NCBI GenBank assembly: GCA_903904835.1
Contig: CAIVEI010000042.1
Location: forward strand, 1 to 45,008
DNA: 45,008 nucleotides
Direction: 5' to 3'
Origin: an uncultured Schlesneria sp.
Lineage (GTDB): Bacteria > Planctomycetota > Planctomycetia > Planctomycetales > Planctomycetaceae
Shown: in pieces, positions 27,801 to 36,415 of the stretch
Position numbering within the stretch: position 1 is the first letter of the stretch
Layout: each line of letters starts with the position of its first letter
Program-made: the position numbers and the translations under genes
Notes under the pieces: model-generated
Databases searched by the model: none
What the model saw: only the letters and a program-made list of their open reading frames with translations
What the model was told of the DNA's origin: nothing

Positions 27801-29339
27801 GAAAACCAGTTGCTGGGCGAACTCGATAAATTATTGGCCGCAGGCATTCTCTTCAAAAAGGGAGAAGGCTCTGAAGCGAGTTACATCTTCAATCATGCTC
27901 TGCTGCAAGACGCAGCCTATCGGTCGATGCTGACCAAACGACGGCAAACTTGCCATCAACATATCGGCGAAGCCTTGGAATTGCATTTCAAAGACATCGT
28001 CGATGGTCAACCCGCACTGCTTGCGCATCATTACACCGAGGCGGGCATCACTGAAAAAGCGATTGATTACTGGATGAAGGCGGGGCAGAAGTCGCAGGAA
28101 AAGTCGGCGAACAAAGAGGCCATCCAGCATTTCGAAAAGGGGTTGGCCCTGACGATGACGCTGTCGGAATCATCGGAACGAGACGTCTTGGAGTTGAATT
28201 TGAAGTTGCCGCTCACTGGAGCGCTCATGGCGGTGCAGGGTTATGCGGCGAAAGAGGTCGAACCGGTCCAGAATCGGTGCATCGAGATCTGTCGGCAACT
28301 TGGCGAGGGTTCGCCCCTGTTTCTGGTCCTGTTCACGAACTGGGAATGGCTGTTTATTCGCGGTCGGTTCGCAGATTGCTTCCGACGCTGTGACGAACTC
28401 CTTGCACTGGCCCAGGAGAAACAAGGCCCAGGAATGATGGGTGAAGCACGGTGGGCGGAAACTTGTACCTCATTTTACGCGGGGGACTTCTCTACGTCGC
28501 ACGCTCATGCAGTGATTGGTTCGCAAAATCATCACCGTGAAGCGAGCATCGAATTTGCAAAAATCACGCAGCAGAATAGCGGGTCTTTGAATCTGATATT
28601 TCTTGGCTCGTCCCTTTGGCAATTGGGTTTTGCCGATCAGGGCCTTTCCTGGTCACTGAAAGCTCTCGATCTGACTTTGGATTTGAAACACGCTTTCACC
28701 GAAGCGATGATTTACTGGCAAATTGCTCAAGTCTATGATTTTGCTGGAATGGGCGACAAGACGATCGAATACGGCGAGCGTTGCCTTAAGATCGCTGACG
28801 AGCAAGGATTCGTTTTTTGGACTGCACTGGGAACGGCTTGCTTGGGGGTTGGCCTTAAGCACCTTGGCCGCTTTGACGAGGCGATCGACGCACTGCAATT
28901 GGCCCTCACACAAGTCGAAGCCACGGGGTCATTCATTCTGTTTACAAAATACCGTGGACATCTTGCAGATTCGTTGTGGCAATCAGGGCAACGAGATGCG
29001 GCACTCAAGCAACTCGATCAGGCATTTGCCGATCAAAGCGGTGGTGAGCTGTTCATGCACTCCGAGTTGCTACGGATACGGGGGGATTTCCAATTTGATC
29101 AAAACGATCTGGATGCAGCCGAAGCGACGTACCGCGAATCGCTGGCGGTTGCCAGACGGCAAAGTGCCAGATTTTACGAGCTAAGGACGATGTTGCACCT
29201 CTGTCGAATCTGGCAAAAGCGAGGTGACGTTGTCGAACTCAAGCAAAATCTGGAACCGCTCTACAATTGGTTTACAGAAGGCTTTGATATGCCCGACCTG
29301 AAAGCGGCCAAGAAATTGCTCGATGGACTTTCCAGTTAG
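24843..29339 (+). CDS. Ser/Thr kinase - pseudo-cyclase - AAA ATPase - TPR giant protein, paralog 2
   Basis: A 1498-residue paralog of the 18.5-23.0 kb gene with the same order of parts. The kinase loop LGRGGMGAVF, HRDLKPAN near 272 and DFGLAR near 294 are intact. The cyclase-like domain again lacks metal aspartates (VTVAVFNYES; GAGQEVLTCFGFP). Walker A GDAGLGKS lies near 691 and the Walker B segment FIVEDLHWLD near 819. Identity to paralog 1 is high through about residue 1080, then falls sharply: the C-terminal TPR region (from about ANKEAIQHFEKGL) is a different helical repeat set. This suggests both respond to different ligands or partners with a common output. Its stop codon abuts the P450 stop with no gap. 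Like paralog 1 it has no membrane helix. Confidence 0.9.
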   Translation: MEHEIDSLTVASPLSEQDLRLIAEVKDAFQVSWQNNQRPDIEAYLSKIPESLKQAALAELMTLDIGFRRASGGVCSLTDYTTRFPGYLETVSKLFDQLQAADTQPTCEVTVIEASSEMEEKDALNKKPEGDKRKSDGSDDLKDVPEQFGRYRILRELGRGGMGAVFLALDGDLDRKVALKIPFFREDDEKEAVQRFYREAKAMAVVQHANLCPVFDVGRFGDWHFLTMAFIDGQPLSNLLKDSNFLSVTQAATLMKTVAVAVQKAHEAGIVHRDLKPANIMLTKDGDPIIMDFGLARRKSSGEADLTQTGAVFGSPAYMAPEQVEARHDEIGPATDVYALGVILYQMVTGHRPFQGSVASIFGQIVSKVPDPPSKWRQGLPPELDSICLKALEKSPSQRHSSAAKFAEELSYLVNPAGSDVKTISYHSRPEDQSASGSEAESTSNNRARRDAELRQVTVAVFNYESDDDEGSMSMNRASMSSQSELLHEQSRSFATFVNEQAALLGGVAVHGAGQEVLTCFGFPEAFEDAPQRAVRAALQMMRKLAESDPKGARLPPASQSWVLLHSGEAVAEESDGSLGSGVSLVGEARNTALRLSAIVEPGTVVVSASTHQRVALYFECESLGTQRVRGISQPVELFKVTKEAASRNRVELVDPGNLSPLVGRNTELSILKDRWEQAQDGLGQVVLLIGDAGLGKSRLIRELREHVIDSDTEGAAVIEWRCAQHQQGTSYFPIVEFLARLFDFENLSAANRLETVVRYLREWKIESAENVSLLCGLLGVATDSRFPALALPPQKVKERTEKLLLQWLKQMVAISPMLFIVEDLHWLDPSTLELLEKHVSEFETGRMLSILTFRPEFETPWKSKPHQTQIALSRLTKRQIGEMMRKRTKRTDIPEPILQQVIERTDGIPLFVEEFTVVIIESGILDRPGINEENSSLLNIIPATLRDLLLSRLDRMAADREVIQLASTIGREFSFGLLSAACTLPENQLLGELDKLLAAGILFKKGEGSEASYIFNHALLQDAAYRSMLTKRRQTCHQHIGEALELHFKDIVDGQPALLAHHYTEAGITEKAIDYWMKAGQKSQEKSANKEAIQHFEKGLALTMTLSESSERDVLELNLKLPLTGALMAVQGYAAKEVEPVQNRCIEICRQLGEGSPLFLVLFTNWEWLFIRGRFADCFRRCDELLALAQEKQGPGMMGEARWAETCTSFYAGDFSTSHAHAVIGSQNHHREASIEFAKITQQNSGSLNLIFLGSSLWQLGFADQGLSWSLKALDLTLDLKHAFTEAMIYWQIAQVYDFAGMGDKTIEYGERCLKIADEQGFVFWTALGTACLGVGLKHLGRFDEAIDALQLALTQVEATGSFILFTKYRGHLADSLWQSGQRDAALKQLDQAFADQSGGELFMHSELLRIRGDFQFDQNDLDAAEATYRESLAVARRQSARFYELRTMLHLCRIWQKRGDVVELKQNLEPLYNWFTEGFDMPDLKAAKKLLDGLSS

Positions 29340-30728
29340 TTATGCCTGGTGTGGCACAAGCCTGGCTTTCACTTCTTTTGTTTCGACGACGCCACAGTGC
29401 AGGCTCTGTTTAAACGATCCACTTGTCTGAACGAAGACCTTTGAAAGCATCGAAGCCAGGACAATTTTCATAGAGAACATGGCGATTTTCCACCCCACGC
29501 ACATACGCGGCCCTCGCCCGAAGGGGAAGAAATAGTCGCTTCCTATAGGATTCGCATCGACCCCGCCATTGGCCCATCGATCAGGATCAAATTGATCAGG
29601 ATTCTTCCAATGGCTCGCTGATCTCTGAACGGCCTTTGCGACAATCATCACGGAAGTATTCGGTGGAATTTCCCGACCACCCAGTGTCGTTGTTCTATCT
29701 TTGCGCACATTACGCCCGAAAACCTGGACAGGAGGATTCAGTCTCAATGACTCACGCAACACGTGATCCAGCAGCGTCGATTCTCCGATCGAAGACAAGT
29801 CGTAATCGGGCTTGTGCCGTATCATCTCAGCCAACTCGCCATAAAGCTTCTTTTCAATTTCAGGATTGTCGTTGAGGAATTGAAAAGTGTTGACGATGCC
29901 TGCGGCTGACGAAACGTCTCCGCCGACGTGAAATTCACTCAGGAAGTCGACAAGCTGTTCGTCCGGAATCTCTGATCCCTGCCTTAAGAAGATACTCAGC
30001 AGATCGTTGGCAGCCGGGTCGGGATTCTGCCGGGCCTGTTTGACGATTTTTTCATACGAGCCATAATGAGCACTCATGGCGCTGTGAAAAGAGGGATCGA
30101 GAGGTGGAATCAAAAGCGCTTGAGGCGTCGCCATGCGTCGCGTCGCCACCACTGTCATTTTGTAATAATTCTCGTAACCACCCGCCTGGAACTGGGGACC
30201 GCAGACAATGCTGTTGAAGATGTCAAAGAACAACCTCTGAATCTTGTCGAGAATTTCGATTTCACCGGCGGTCTCACGCATCTTGGACAGGTGTCGGTCG
30301 ACCACCGACTTGACGACGGGAAACTGCGATTCCAACCACGAGTCCAATCCTTCGATCAGACACGGGTGGGAATGAGGCTTCCTCAACTTGTCCCATTCCG
30401 GTGAATTCAGGTTGAAAACGGTATTACGCAACACCGGTCTGAGGGCTTTGATTGGATAATCTTTGTAGTAGTCATCGGCTTTCGTGATCAAAACATCGCG
30501 AATCAGATTCGGATCGTTAAGTACGAGTGTTGGCTCACCGCCAAGCCAACACAACGTCATGCCACCGTATTGTTTTTCGTAATCGACAAAAACTTCCCAA
30601 GGATTCCGCTTTGCGAATTCGCTCATGGTACCGATGGGGAAAATCGGCGTCGGGCCGGGAATTCCCTCAAATTTCTTCATCACAGATCCATAGCGCATTC
30701 GGAACAACGAATCAAAAATTCCTGCCAT
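29340..30728 (-). CDS. Cytochrome P450
   Basis: A 462-residue haem monooxygenase. The ExxR motif is in LRESLRLNPPVQVFGR, the PERF-like segment is FDPDRWANGG, and the haem-binding loop is FPFGRGPRMCVG with the thiolate Cys. The proline-rich N-terminus (FEGIPGPTPIFPIGTM) has no clear membrane anchor. The I-helix motif reads HVGGDVSSAAG instead of the usual AGxDT, with V and S in the acid-Thr positions, so oxygen activation may be atypical. GGTGA at 30732-30738 on the minus strand provides a ribosome-binding site. Substrate unknown; the nearby FAD oxidoreductase is not a classic P450 redox partner. It converges on paralog 2, the stop codons touching at 29339/29340. Confidence 0.93.
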   Translation of the reverse strand: MAGIFDSLFRMRYGSVMKKFEGIPGPTPIFPIGTMSEFAKRNPWEVFVDYEKQYGGMTLCWLGGEPTLVLNDPNLIRDVLITKADDYYKDYPIKALRPVLRNTVFNLNSPEWDKLRKPHSHPCLIEGLDSWLESQFPVVKSVVDRHLSKMRETAGEIEILDKIQRLFFDIFNSIVCGPQFQAGGYENYYKMTVVATRRMATPQALLIPPLDPSFHSAMSAHYGSYEKIVKQARQNPDPAANDLLSIFLRQGSEIPDEQLVDFLSEFHVGGDVSSAAGIVNTFQFLNDNPEIEKKLYGELAEMIRHKPDYDLSSIGESTLLDHVLRESLRLNPPVQVFGRNVRKDRTTTLGGREIPPNTSVMIVAKAVQRSASHWKNPDQFDPDRWANGGVDANPIGSDYFFPFGRGPRMCVGWKIAMFSMKIVLASMLSKVFVQTSGSFKQSLHCGVVETKEVKARLVPHQA

Positions 30729-31225
30729 GAATCAGGTCACCTTAACTGGAGTTGGCTGAGTTGGGCGTGTCAAACTTGAGGGAAGACGATTGGACTGAGA
30801 CTTCCAAATTAACTTTGCATGATGCTTCTGTTCAATTTCCCTGATTTGGCCAAATTGACAGAGTACCGAGTTACGATCTGAACAAAATTGAAGCGCCCGT
30901 AAAAGCGTAACAAACACCGTTTCCCAGTTCAATCAGTATCGCAGCACAAGTTGCCGAACTGGAATTTCGAATCGAAATTCTTATCACCCAGACCGCTCGG
31001 CTTCGTAAAAAAGAACCCGTCGATTTGTCATAGCGTGCTTATTCCCGATCAAAATGGAGGGACTAAAAGTTCTGTTCCAGCTTTTAAACTGGCCTGTTTC
31101 AATGAACTTCCGAAAAAAACAGAAAAAACTCGAATTGCATCTCTGATTCGCGAGACCCATACTGGTTCACCGGTGTTTCATTATGGGAAATTCAATTCGC
31201 GCTGGTATTTGGGCAGGAGATTGTG
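30729..31225. other. Divergent intergenic region between P450 and DUF4175-type genes
   Basis: About 500 bp with no supported gene. It must hold the promoters of both flanking divergent genes. A perfect 12-base palindrome, ATTTGGCCAAAT, lies at 30844-30855 and is immediately followed by a TTGACA-like stretch. A 91-codon open frame at 30951-31226 has no recognisable composition or family and is not called. AGGAG at 31215-31219 is the ribosome-binding site of the downstream gene. Confidence 0.5.
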
Positions 31226-34200
31226 ATGTCGACCGCTCCGACAGGAATTCCACCGCTGATCGAACGCCAACTGCTGGCCTTGGATAAACAGATTCGTGAT
31301 TCTGCTTTCATTCGCGGGGCAGGGCGACTCGTTCTCGGGATCTGTCTGTTTCTGGGGGGTGGCTTTCTGCTTGACGGGTTTCTCGGCTTGAACGGAGCCG
31401 TTCGCGGATGCCTGCTTGGGGCGTGGATCGCTTTCGCGTTGTGGCTACTGTGGCGAGGTGTCGTCCGGCCCGCGATCGCTCCGGTTTCGTTTTCTGCTCT
31501 CGCCGCTCTGGTCGAACAACAGTTCCCAGAGCTGCGCGAACGATTGACGTCACTGGTTGAGTTGCGTGGGAACGAAGGGACTGAGTTAGCCCCCGGTGCA
31601 TCAAAGTTGATGCAGGATTTGCTCGCGCGTCAGACCGTGAAGGCGCTCGACCAGTACTCGGTCGAAGAAGTCGGTTCCAACGATGGTCCCATGAAAGCCG
31701 TGCTTGCCGGGGCGTTTTCGGTCCTGTTGCTGGTGGCTCCATTTGCCTGGAACTCGGACGGCTATGCACTTTTGTGGAGTCGGTTTTTTGTTCCCTGGGG
31801 TAATTTCGCCTGGGGTTCGAATCTTGAATTGAAAGTCGTCGAGGGGGACCAGGTGGTTGCCCGCGGGACCGATGTTCCGATTCACGTTCTGTTGAGCGAG
31901 CGACGCCGTCACCGTGAAGTTGATCCAAACAACATTAAGCCTCTCTGGCTGAATTGGCACGACACGACAAACGCCTCAGACCGCCGCAGGCTGGAATGGG
32001 ATGCGGAAAGCGAATCATTCACGACAACACTGCCACACGTTTTGCAATCGGTCACATTCGATGTGACAACGGACGGAGCCAGGTCCGGTACACACCAGAT
32101 TGAGGTGGCAGACCCTCCTGTCGTGACTCAATTCAAGCTTGAGATCGAACCGGCTGCGTATACCGGTCTTCCCGCGAAATTACTCACCGGAGTCCCCAGC
32201 GAAGTCCAGGTCACGGAATTCAGTCGAATCCAGTTGCAGGTGGAATTCAACGAGCCGGTTGTCGACGCCGATTTGAAGTGGCCTGTTGAGTCTCAAGAAC
32301 CGGCGAATTTGCCTGTTAAGTCAGACCAGAAATCAGACCAGCGAATTGCGATCGAAAAAGCGATTCCGATCGAACTGTCCGCCGACCGTCGCTCGGGGAC
32401 CTTAAATGTCACGGCAAATCTCACCGGTCCGTTTGCCGTGCGAGTCAAAAACTCGTTTGGATTGCGAAATAACGATCCGTCACGATTGTTGGTCGTGAAG
32501 CCGGATCTGCCTCCCGAAATCAAGCTGAGTGGTCTGGAAGAACCGGTTCTTGTTCGTCCCGATGACATTTTTGAGCAACCGATCGAGGTTGCCGATGATT
32601 ACGGGCTGACCGCAGTCGAATTGCATGCCGAGTCCTCAACGGGAATTAAGCATGTCGAAAAACTGACCACCGACCAGTTACGCGAATCACAAGTTTCTCA
32701 CACGTTCGCACTGGACCTTGCTCCGTTTGCTTTAACCGGTGGTCAGATCGTCACGTATCGGGTGCGGGCGGTCGACAATCGACCTCAACCTGCTCCTCAC
32801 GAGGTGTGGACACCCACTCGGACGTTGATGATTAATACCAGCCTCAAACAACTTCCCGACCAGGAACTCGCGGCAGAAGAAAAGAGTCTCGAAGAGGAAT
32901 TGACCAGCCTCAGAACCGAGCTGAATGAATCAAAAGAGGCTCTGGCAAAACTTCATCAGCAAACCGAACAAGAATCGCTGAACAAGAAACCGGAAACCGA
33001 TAAGACCGAGCAATTGATTGCTTTGCAAGAGGCACAAGACAAGCTGATCGAGAGGCTGCAACAGCTAAGCGATCGTCTGGCTGAACGGCGCATGACTAAA
33101 GATCTGGCACCGCTGGCGGACCGGATCGCTGAGGAAGACCTGCAGGTCGCCCAGGACCGTCTGGACCGCGCGAAGAATCAGGCGGCTCGCGACCAGTTGG
33201 AGCCGATTTCTCAGGCGATCGACCGGACGGCAGCCGCTGATCGTCAGTTGCAACAATTGGAACGTCATCTGAATGAACTTAATAAGTTGGAGCAGGATCT
33301 TGTCGAATTGACTCGTATCGCGCAGCGTGCCGAGCGGCTTGCTGATCAGTTGGAAAAGTTCGAAGCGAATGAACAGGCTGCTGCTGATCAAGGATCGCGT
33401 CAGACGGAACAATCGCAGGTCAAAAAAAACGGGCAGACGCCCGGTTCACAAGACCAACAAGCGTCTGTACCCCAGAAGAATTCGGATGCGAATTCCCAGA
33501 GACCAAACTCACCGAAGAATGACAATGAAAAAATCTCAAAACCCAATCAGGAACCTGCCGGCGATGTGAAGCCAGACCCAGTCTCGATGGAGTCTCTTCA
33601 AAAACTGAAGGACGAAGGGCAGAAGCTTACGGATCAGATGAACGAATTGTTGAAGAAGCATCCCGAGTTGTTGGAAGCCGCACGCCGCGAGCAGCAGGAT
33701 CAGCTTAATCGACTTGCCGATCAGGCTCGGCAACTGGCGGTGCCGCAAGAGCGACTTGCTGAAGCGTTGAAGCAGGAAGCAGAAAACGCACCCGCAGTTG
33801 CCTCGCGACCAGAAAACGCAGCTCGACCAAACGCCGACGAGACAAACACTGCGGCAGAGAAGACGGCTGATGCTCAAACGGGAAATGTGCAGGATCAACC
33901 TGCTCAAGCGAAGGTTGAACCGAAAAAATCTGATACAGGAAATGACGAGCCGTCAAAAGTAGATCCATCGCAAGCAAATGCGCAAAAGCCGGCGAACTCG
34001 GACATGCCGAAGCCTGAAGGGGAATCTACGGACGGGTCGAAGTCCGACTCAAAGAATAGTATTCCCTCGAAGTCAGACGCGTCGCAATCGGATGCACAAA
34101 AACCAGCCAACGTAGCTGCAACGAAGGCCGACCCCTCGAAGCCTGACGAGCAGAATTCGGATGGGGCAAAGCCAGACGCGAAGAATGGTAATCCCTCGAA

Positions 34201-36409
34201 AACAGACACATCGCAATCGGACTCTCAAAAGCCTTCGAACGCTGGCGCATCGAAAACCGATCCATCGAAGCCTGATGGGCAGAATACGGATGCGACGAAA
34301 CCTGATTCGAAGAATAATAATCCAGACGCATCACAACCAGATTCGCAAAAGCCTGCGAACTCTGACCCATCGAAACCTGACTCCAAGAATGGCAACCCAT
34401 CCAAGTCAGACCCGTCGCAACCCGATTCACAAAAACCAGCCAACTCGGGGACGTCAAAGCCCGATTCACAAAAGCCGGATGCCGGAATGCCTGACAACGC
34501 AAAACCAGGCGAATCACAAGCAGCGGCGACTCCTCAATCCAACAAGCCGAACCCCGGTTCCTCCAAATCTGATTCATCACCGTCCGCCGATAAACCGGTA
34601 AACTCGAAGGAATCTGATTCCAGGTCGAATCCTCAAGCGGATGCGAATAGTCCTGCAAAGTCGCCACAAAATGATCAAAAAGATCAATCCGGGGCGAAAC
34701 CGTCGCCACAGCAGCAAGGAGCTGCCGCGGCGCAAAAGCAAGAACAGATTGCTCGCGAAGCAACTCAACAAGCGATGGAACTTGCCAAGGAAACGGGAGC
34801 CGATTCCCCGGCGACAAAAGCTGCTGCGGACTTCGCACGCAAAGCCGATGCGGCGAAACAACAAGCCCAGGCAGGTCAGTTAGCAAAGGCTGCGAAAGAG
34901 GCTCGTGAAGCTCAAAAAGCATCCGAAGAGGCGAGCAAGCAATTGAATCCGGACGGCCAGTCGAACTCGCCTCAATCGAAGAAAGCTCAACAACTTTCCG
35001 AACAACAACGTGATTCGGCCAAGCAGTTGGAAGAACTCTCGAAGTCTCCTGACGCGGCCCGTGGAGCTCAGGTTCAAGGACAACGTCAGCTTGCGGATGC
35101 GACAAAAAAGCTGGCTGAACAGCTCGACCAGGCATCGCAAACGTTGAAGTCGAAACCACTCAATTCGCCTCAATCAGCGGAATCGGGGGAACGAGCGAAG
35201 AAACAGGCCGAACAGGCGCAACAGGCGATGACGCAGTCGGCACAATGTAATTCGCAGCAAGATGCGCAAAAGTCGGCTCAAGCGGCAACTGATGCCGCCG
35301 AGAAACTTAAGCAAGCAGCCAATGAAGTGAAGCCAACTCCCCCACAATCGCCAAAGGCCACTCCAGTTCCCAAGAAGGTGGGATCACAAGTTGCACAAGC
35401 ATCCAAGCAGATTCAGGAGGCTCAACAGAAGCTTGGGCAATGTAACTGCCAGAATCCAAGCTCTTCGAGTTCAGGTTCCAAATCAGGATCGAGTCCTTCG
35501 TCAAATCCGAACGCAAGCTCGCAACAAAGCCCGCAGAGCCAATCACCACCGAACGGGGAGCAGCCCGGAAAACCGAAATCCGGAGGCAAGGGAGTCGGTC
35601 CGAGTGGCGAGTCAGGGAAAAAGCAGGGTGAGTCTCCGCCGATTGAAAAACCGCCTGGAAAGTCCCCGTCAGACAGCAAGCCACCGGGACAGAGTGGTCA
35701 GGAAGGGAAACAACCGAGTCAGTCCCAGCAGGATGGGAAGCAACCTGGAAAATCTCCGTCAGACGGCAAGCCACCGGGACAGAGTGGTCGAGAAGGAAAA
35801 CAACCGAGTCAGTCCCAGCAGGATGGGAAGCAACCTGGAAAATCTCCGTCGGACAGCAAGTCGCCGGGACAAAGTGGTCAGGAAGGGAAGCAACCGAGTC
35901 AGTCCCAGCAGGATGGAAAAACACAGAAAGACGGAAATCAACAAGGACAGATGTCTAAGCCTGGACAGCCTGATGGTTCGCCATCCGAAGGCGACTCGAA
36001 GAGTAATCAGGTTGGAGATCAGCAGCAGCCGAAGGGGTCGGACTTTGCCCAGGCGGCTCAGCAATTCCGTGACGTGGCGGCGATGCTAAGACAGACTCGC
36101 GGCGAGCCAAAAGAGAATTTAGCCGCACGCCAACAGATGAAATCGCAAAAGCCTGGAAAGCCGATGCCGGGTGAGCCTCAACCAAATTCTGAGCCTGGCG
36201 AAGCGGGAGCCGATGCGTCTGGAACCACGGCGACTGCTGATCTCAGTCATCTTGATATCGAGATTCAGCAGCAGGCACGTCAAAACTGGGGGCGACTCCC
36301 AGGACAACTTCGTACCGAAATTCTTCAAGGGGCGGGAAAGAAGTCGCATCCAGAATATACTCAGCGAATCAAATCATACTTCGACGAAATTACAAAACCG
36401 GCCAAGTGA
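31226..36409 (+). CDS. Giant DUF4175-type membrane protein with low-complexity repeats
   Basis: A protein of 1727 residues. Two membrane helices lie near residues 28-75 (LVLGICLFLGGGFLLDGFLG and LLGAWIAFALWLLWRGVV), and a third near 165 (AGAFSVLLLVAPFAW), the usual DUF4175 N-terminus. A domain of about 350 residues with beta strands follows, then a long Glu/Gln/Leu-rich coiled coil (~550-720). The rest is Lys/Pro/Ser/Asp/Gln-rich: imperfect units built on SKPDSQKPANS at ~923-1094, a helical Ala/Gln segment at ~1170-1390, three 30-residue units at ~1477-1565, and an ordered C-terminus. AGGAG supports the start. DUF4175 genes often accompany MoxR/BatA-type clusters, but those are not in the window. 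A prenyltransferase-fold gene follows after 6 bp. Role in envelope or surface structure is inference. Confidence 0.85.
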   Translation: MSTAPTGIPPLIERQLLALDKQIRDSAFIRGAGRLVLGICLFLGGGFLLDGFLGLNGAVRGCLLGAWIAFALWLLWRGVVRPAIAPVSFSALAALVEQQFPELRERLTSLVELRGNEGTELAPGASKLMQDLLARQTVKALDQYSVEEVGSNDGPMKAVLAGAFSVLLLVAPFAWNSDGYALLWSRFFVPWGNFAWGSNLELKVVEGDQVVARGTDVPIHVLLSERRRHREVDPNNIKPLWLNWHDTTNASDRRRLEWDAESESFTTTLPHVLQSVTFDVTTDGARSGTHQIEVADPPVVTQFKLEIEPAAYTGLPAKLLTGVPSEVQVTEFSRIQLQVEFNEPVVDADLKWPVESQEPANLPVKSDQKSDQRIAIEKAIPIELSADRRSGTLNVTANLTGPFAVRVKNSFGLRNNDPSRLLVVKPDLPPEIKLSGLEEPVLVRPDDIFEQPIEVADDYGLTAVELHAESSTGIKHVEKLTTDQLRESQVSHTFALDLAPFALTGGQIVTYRVRAVDNRPQPAPHEVWTPTRTLMINTSLKQLPDQELAAEEKSLEEELTSLRTELNESKEALAKLHQQTEQESLNKKPETDKTEQLIALQEAQDKLIERLQQLSDRLAERRMTKDLAPLADRIAEEDLQVAQDRLDRAKNQAARDQLEPISQAIDRTAAADRQLQQLERHLNELNKLEQDLVELTRIAQRAERLADQLEKFEANEQAAADQGSRQTEQSQVKKNGQTPGSQDQQASVPQKNSDANSQRPNSPKNDNEKISKPNQEPAGDVKPDPVSMESLQKLKDEGQKLTDQMNELLKKHPELLEAARREQQDQLNRLADQARQLAVPQERLAEALKQEAENAPAVASRPENAARPNADETNTAAEKTADAQTGNVQDQPAQAKVEPKKSDTGNDEPSKVDPSQANAQKPANSDMPKPEGESTDGSKSDSKNSIPSKSDASQSDAQKPANVAATKADPSKPDEQNSDGAKPDAKNGNPSKTDTSQSDSQKPSNAGASKTDPSKPDGQNTDATKPDSKNNNPDASQPDSQKPANSDPSKPDSKNGNPSKSDPSQPDSQKPANSGTSKPDSQKPDAGMPDNAKPGESQAAATPQSNKPNPGSSKSDSSPSADKPVNSKESDSRSNPQADANSPAKSPQNDQKDQSGAKPSPQQQGAAAAQKQEQIAREATQQAMELAKETGADSPATKAAADFARKADAAKQQAQAGQLAKAAKEAREAQKASEEASKQLNPDGQSNSPQSKKAQQLSEQQRDSAKQLEELSKSPDAARGAQVQGQRQLADATKKLAEQLDQASQTLKSKPLNSPQSAESGERAKKQAEQAQQAMTQSAQCNSQQDAQKSAQAATDAAEKLKQAANEVKPTPPQSPKATPVPKKVGSQVAQASKQIQEAQQKLGQCNCQNPSSSSSGSKSGSSPSSNPNASSQQSPQSQSPPNGEQPGKPKSGGKGVGPSGESGKKQGESPPIEKPPGKSPSDSKPPGQSGQEGKQPSQSQQDGKQPGKSPSDGKPPGQSGREGKQPSQSQQDGKQPGKSPSDSKSPGQSGQEGKQPSQSQQDGKTQKDGNQQGQMSKPGQPDGSPSEGDSKSNQVGDQQQPKGSDFAQAAQQFRDVAAMLRQTRGEPKENLAARQQMKSQKPGKPMPGEPQPNSEPGEAGADASGTTATADLSHLDIEIQQQARQNWGRLPGQLRTEILQGAGKKSHPEYTQRIKSYFDEITKPAK
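33990..34510 (+). repeat. Degenerate coding repeats rich in Lys-Pro-Asp-Ser
   Basis: Within the DUF4175-type gene, about five imperfect units of roughly 35-40 residues share SKPD, SKNGNPSK and SQPDSQKPANS motifs. Repeats of this kind expand and contract by slippage or recombination. The encoded segment should be disordered and highly charged. Confidence 0.75.
35654..35920 (+). repeat. Three 90-bp tandem coding repeats
   Basis: Units start at 35654, 35744 and 35834, each encoding 30 residues beginning PGKSPSD and containing GQSG, EGKQPSQSQQDGK. The units differ by only a few bases, so this expansion is recent. It lies in the same gene as the older, degenerate repeats at 34.0-34.5 kb. Confidence 0.9.
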
Positions 36410-36415
36410 GTTGAA

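Noticed and set aside
30951-31226. 91-codon plus-strand open frame before the DUF4175-type gene
   Set aside because: No family, no ribosome-binding site, composition like non-coding DNA, and it overlaps the leader of the real gene.
34026-35159. 377-codon minus-strand open frame
   Set aside because: It is an antisense shadow of the repeat-rich coding region of the DUF4175-type gene.
35654-35920. CRISPR-like array
   Set aside because: The 90-bp units are in-frame coding repeats without unique spacers.
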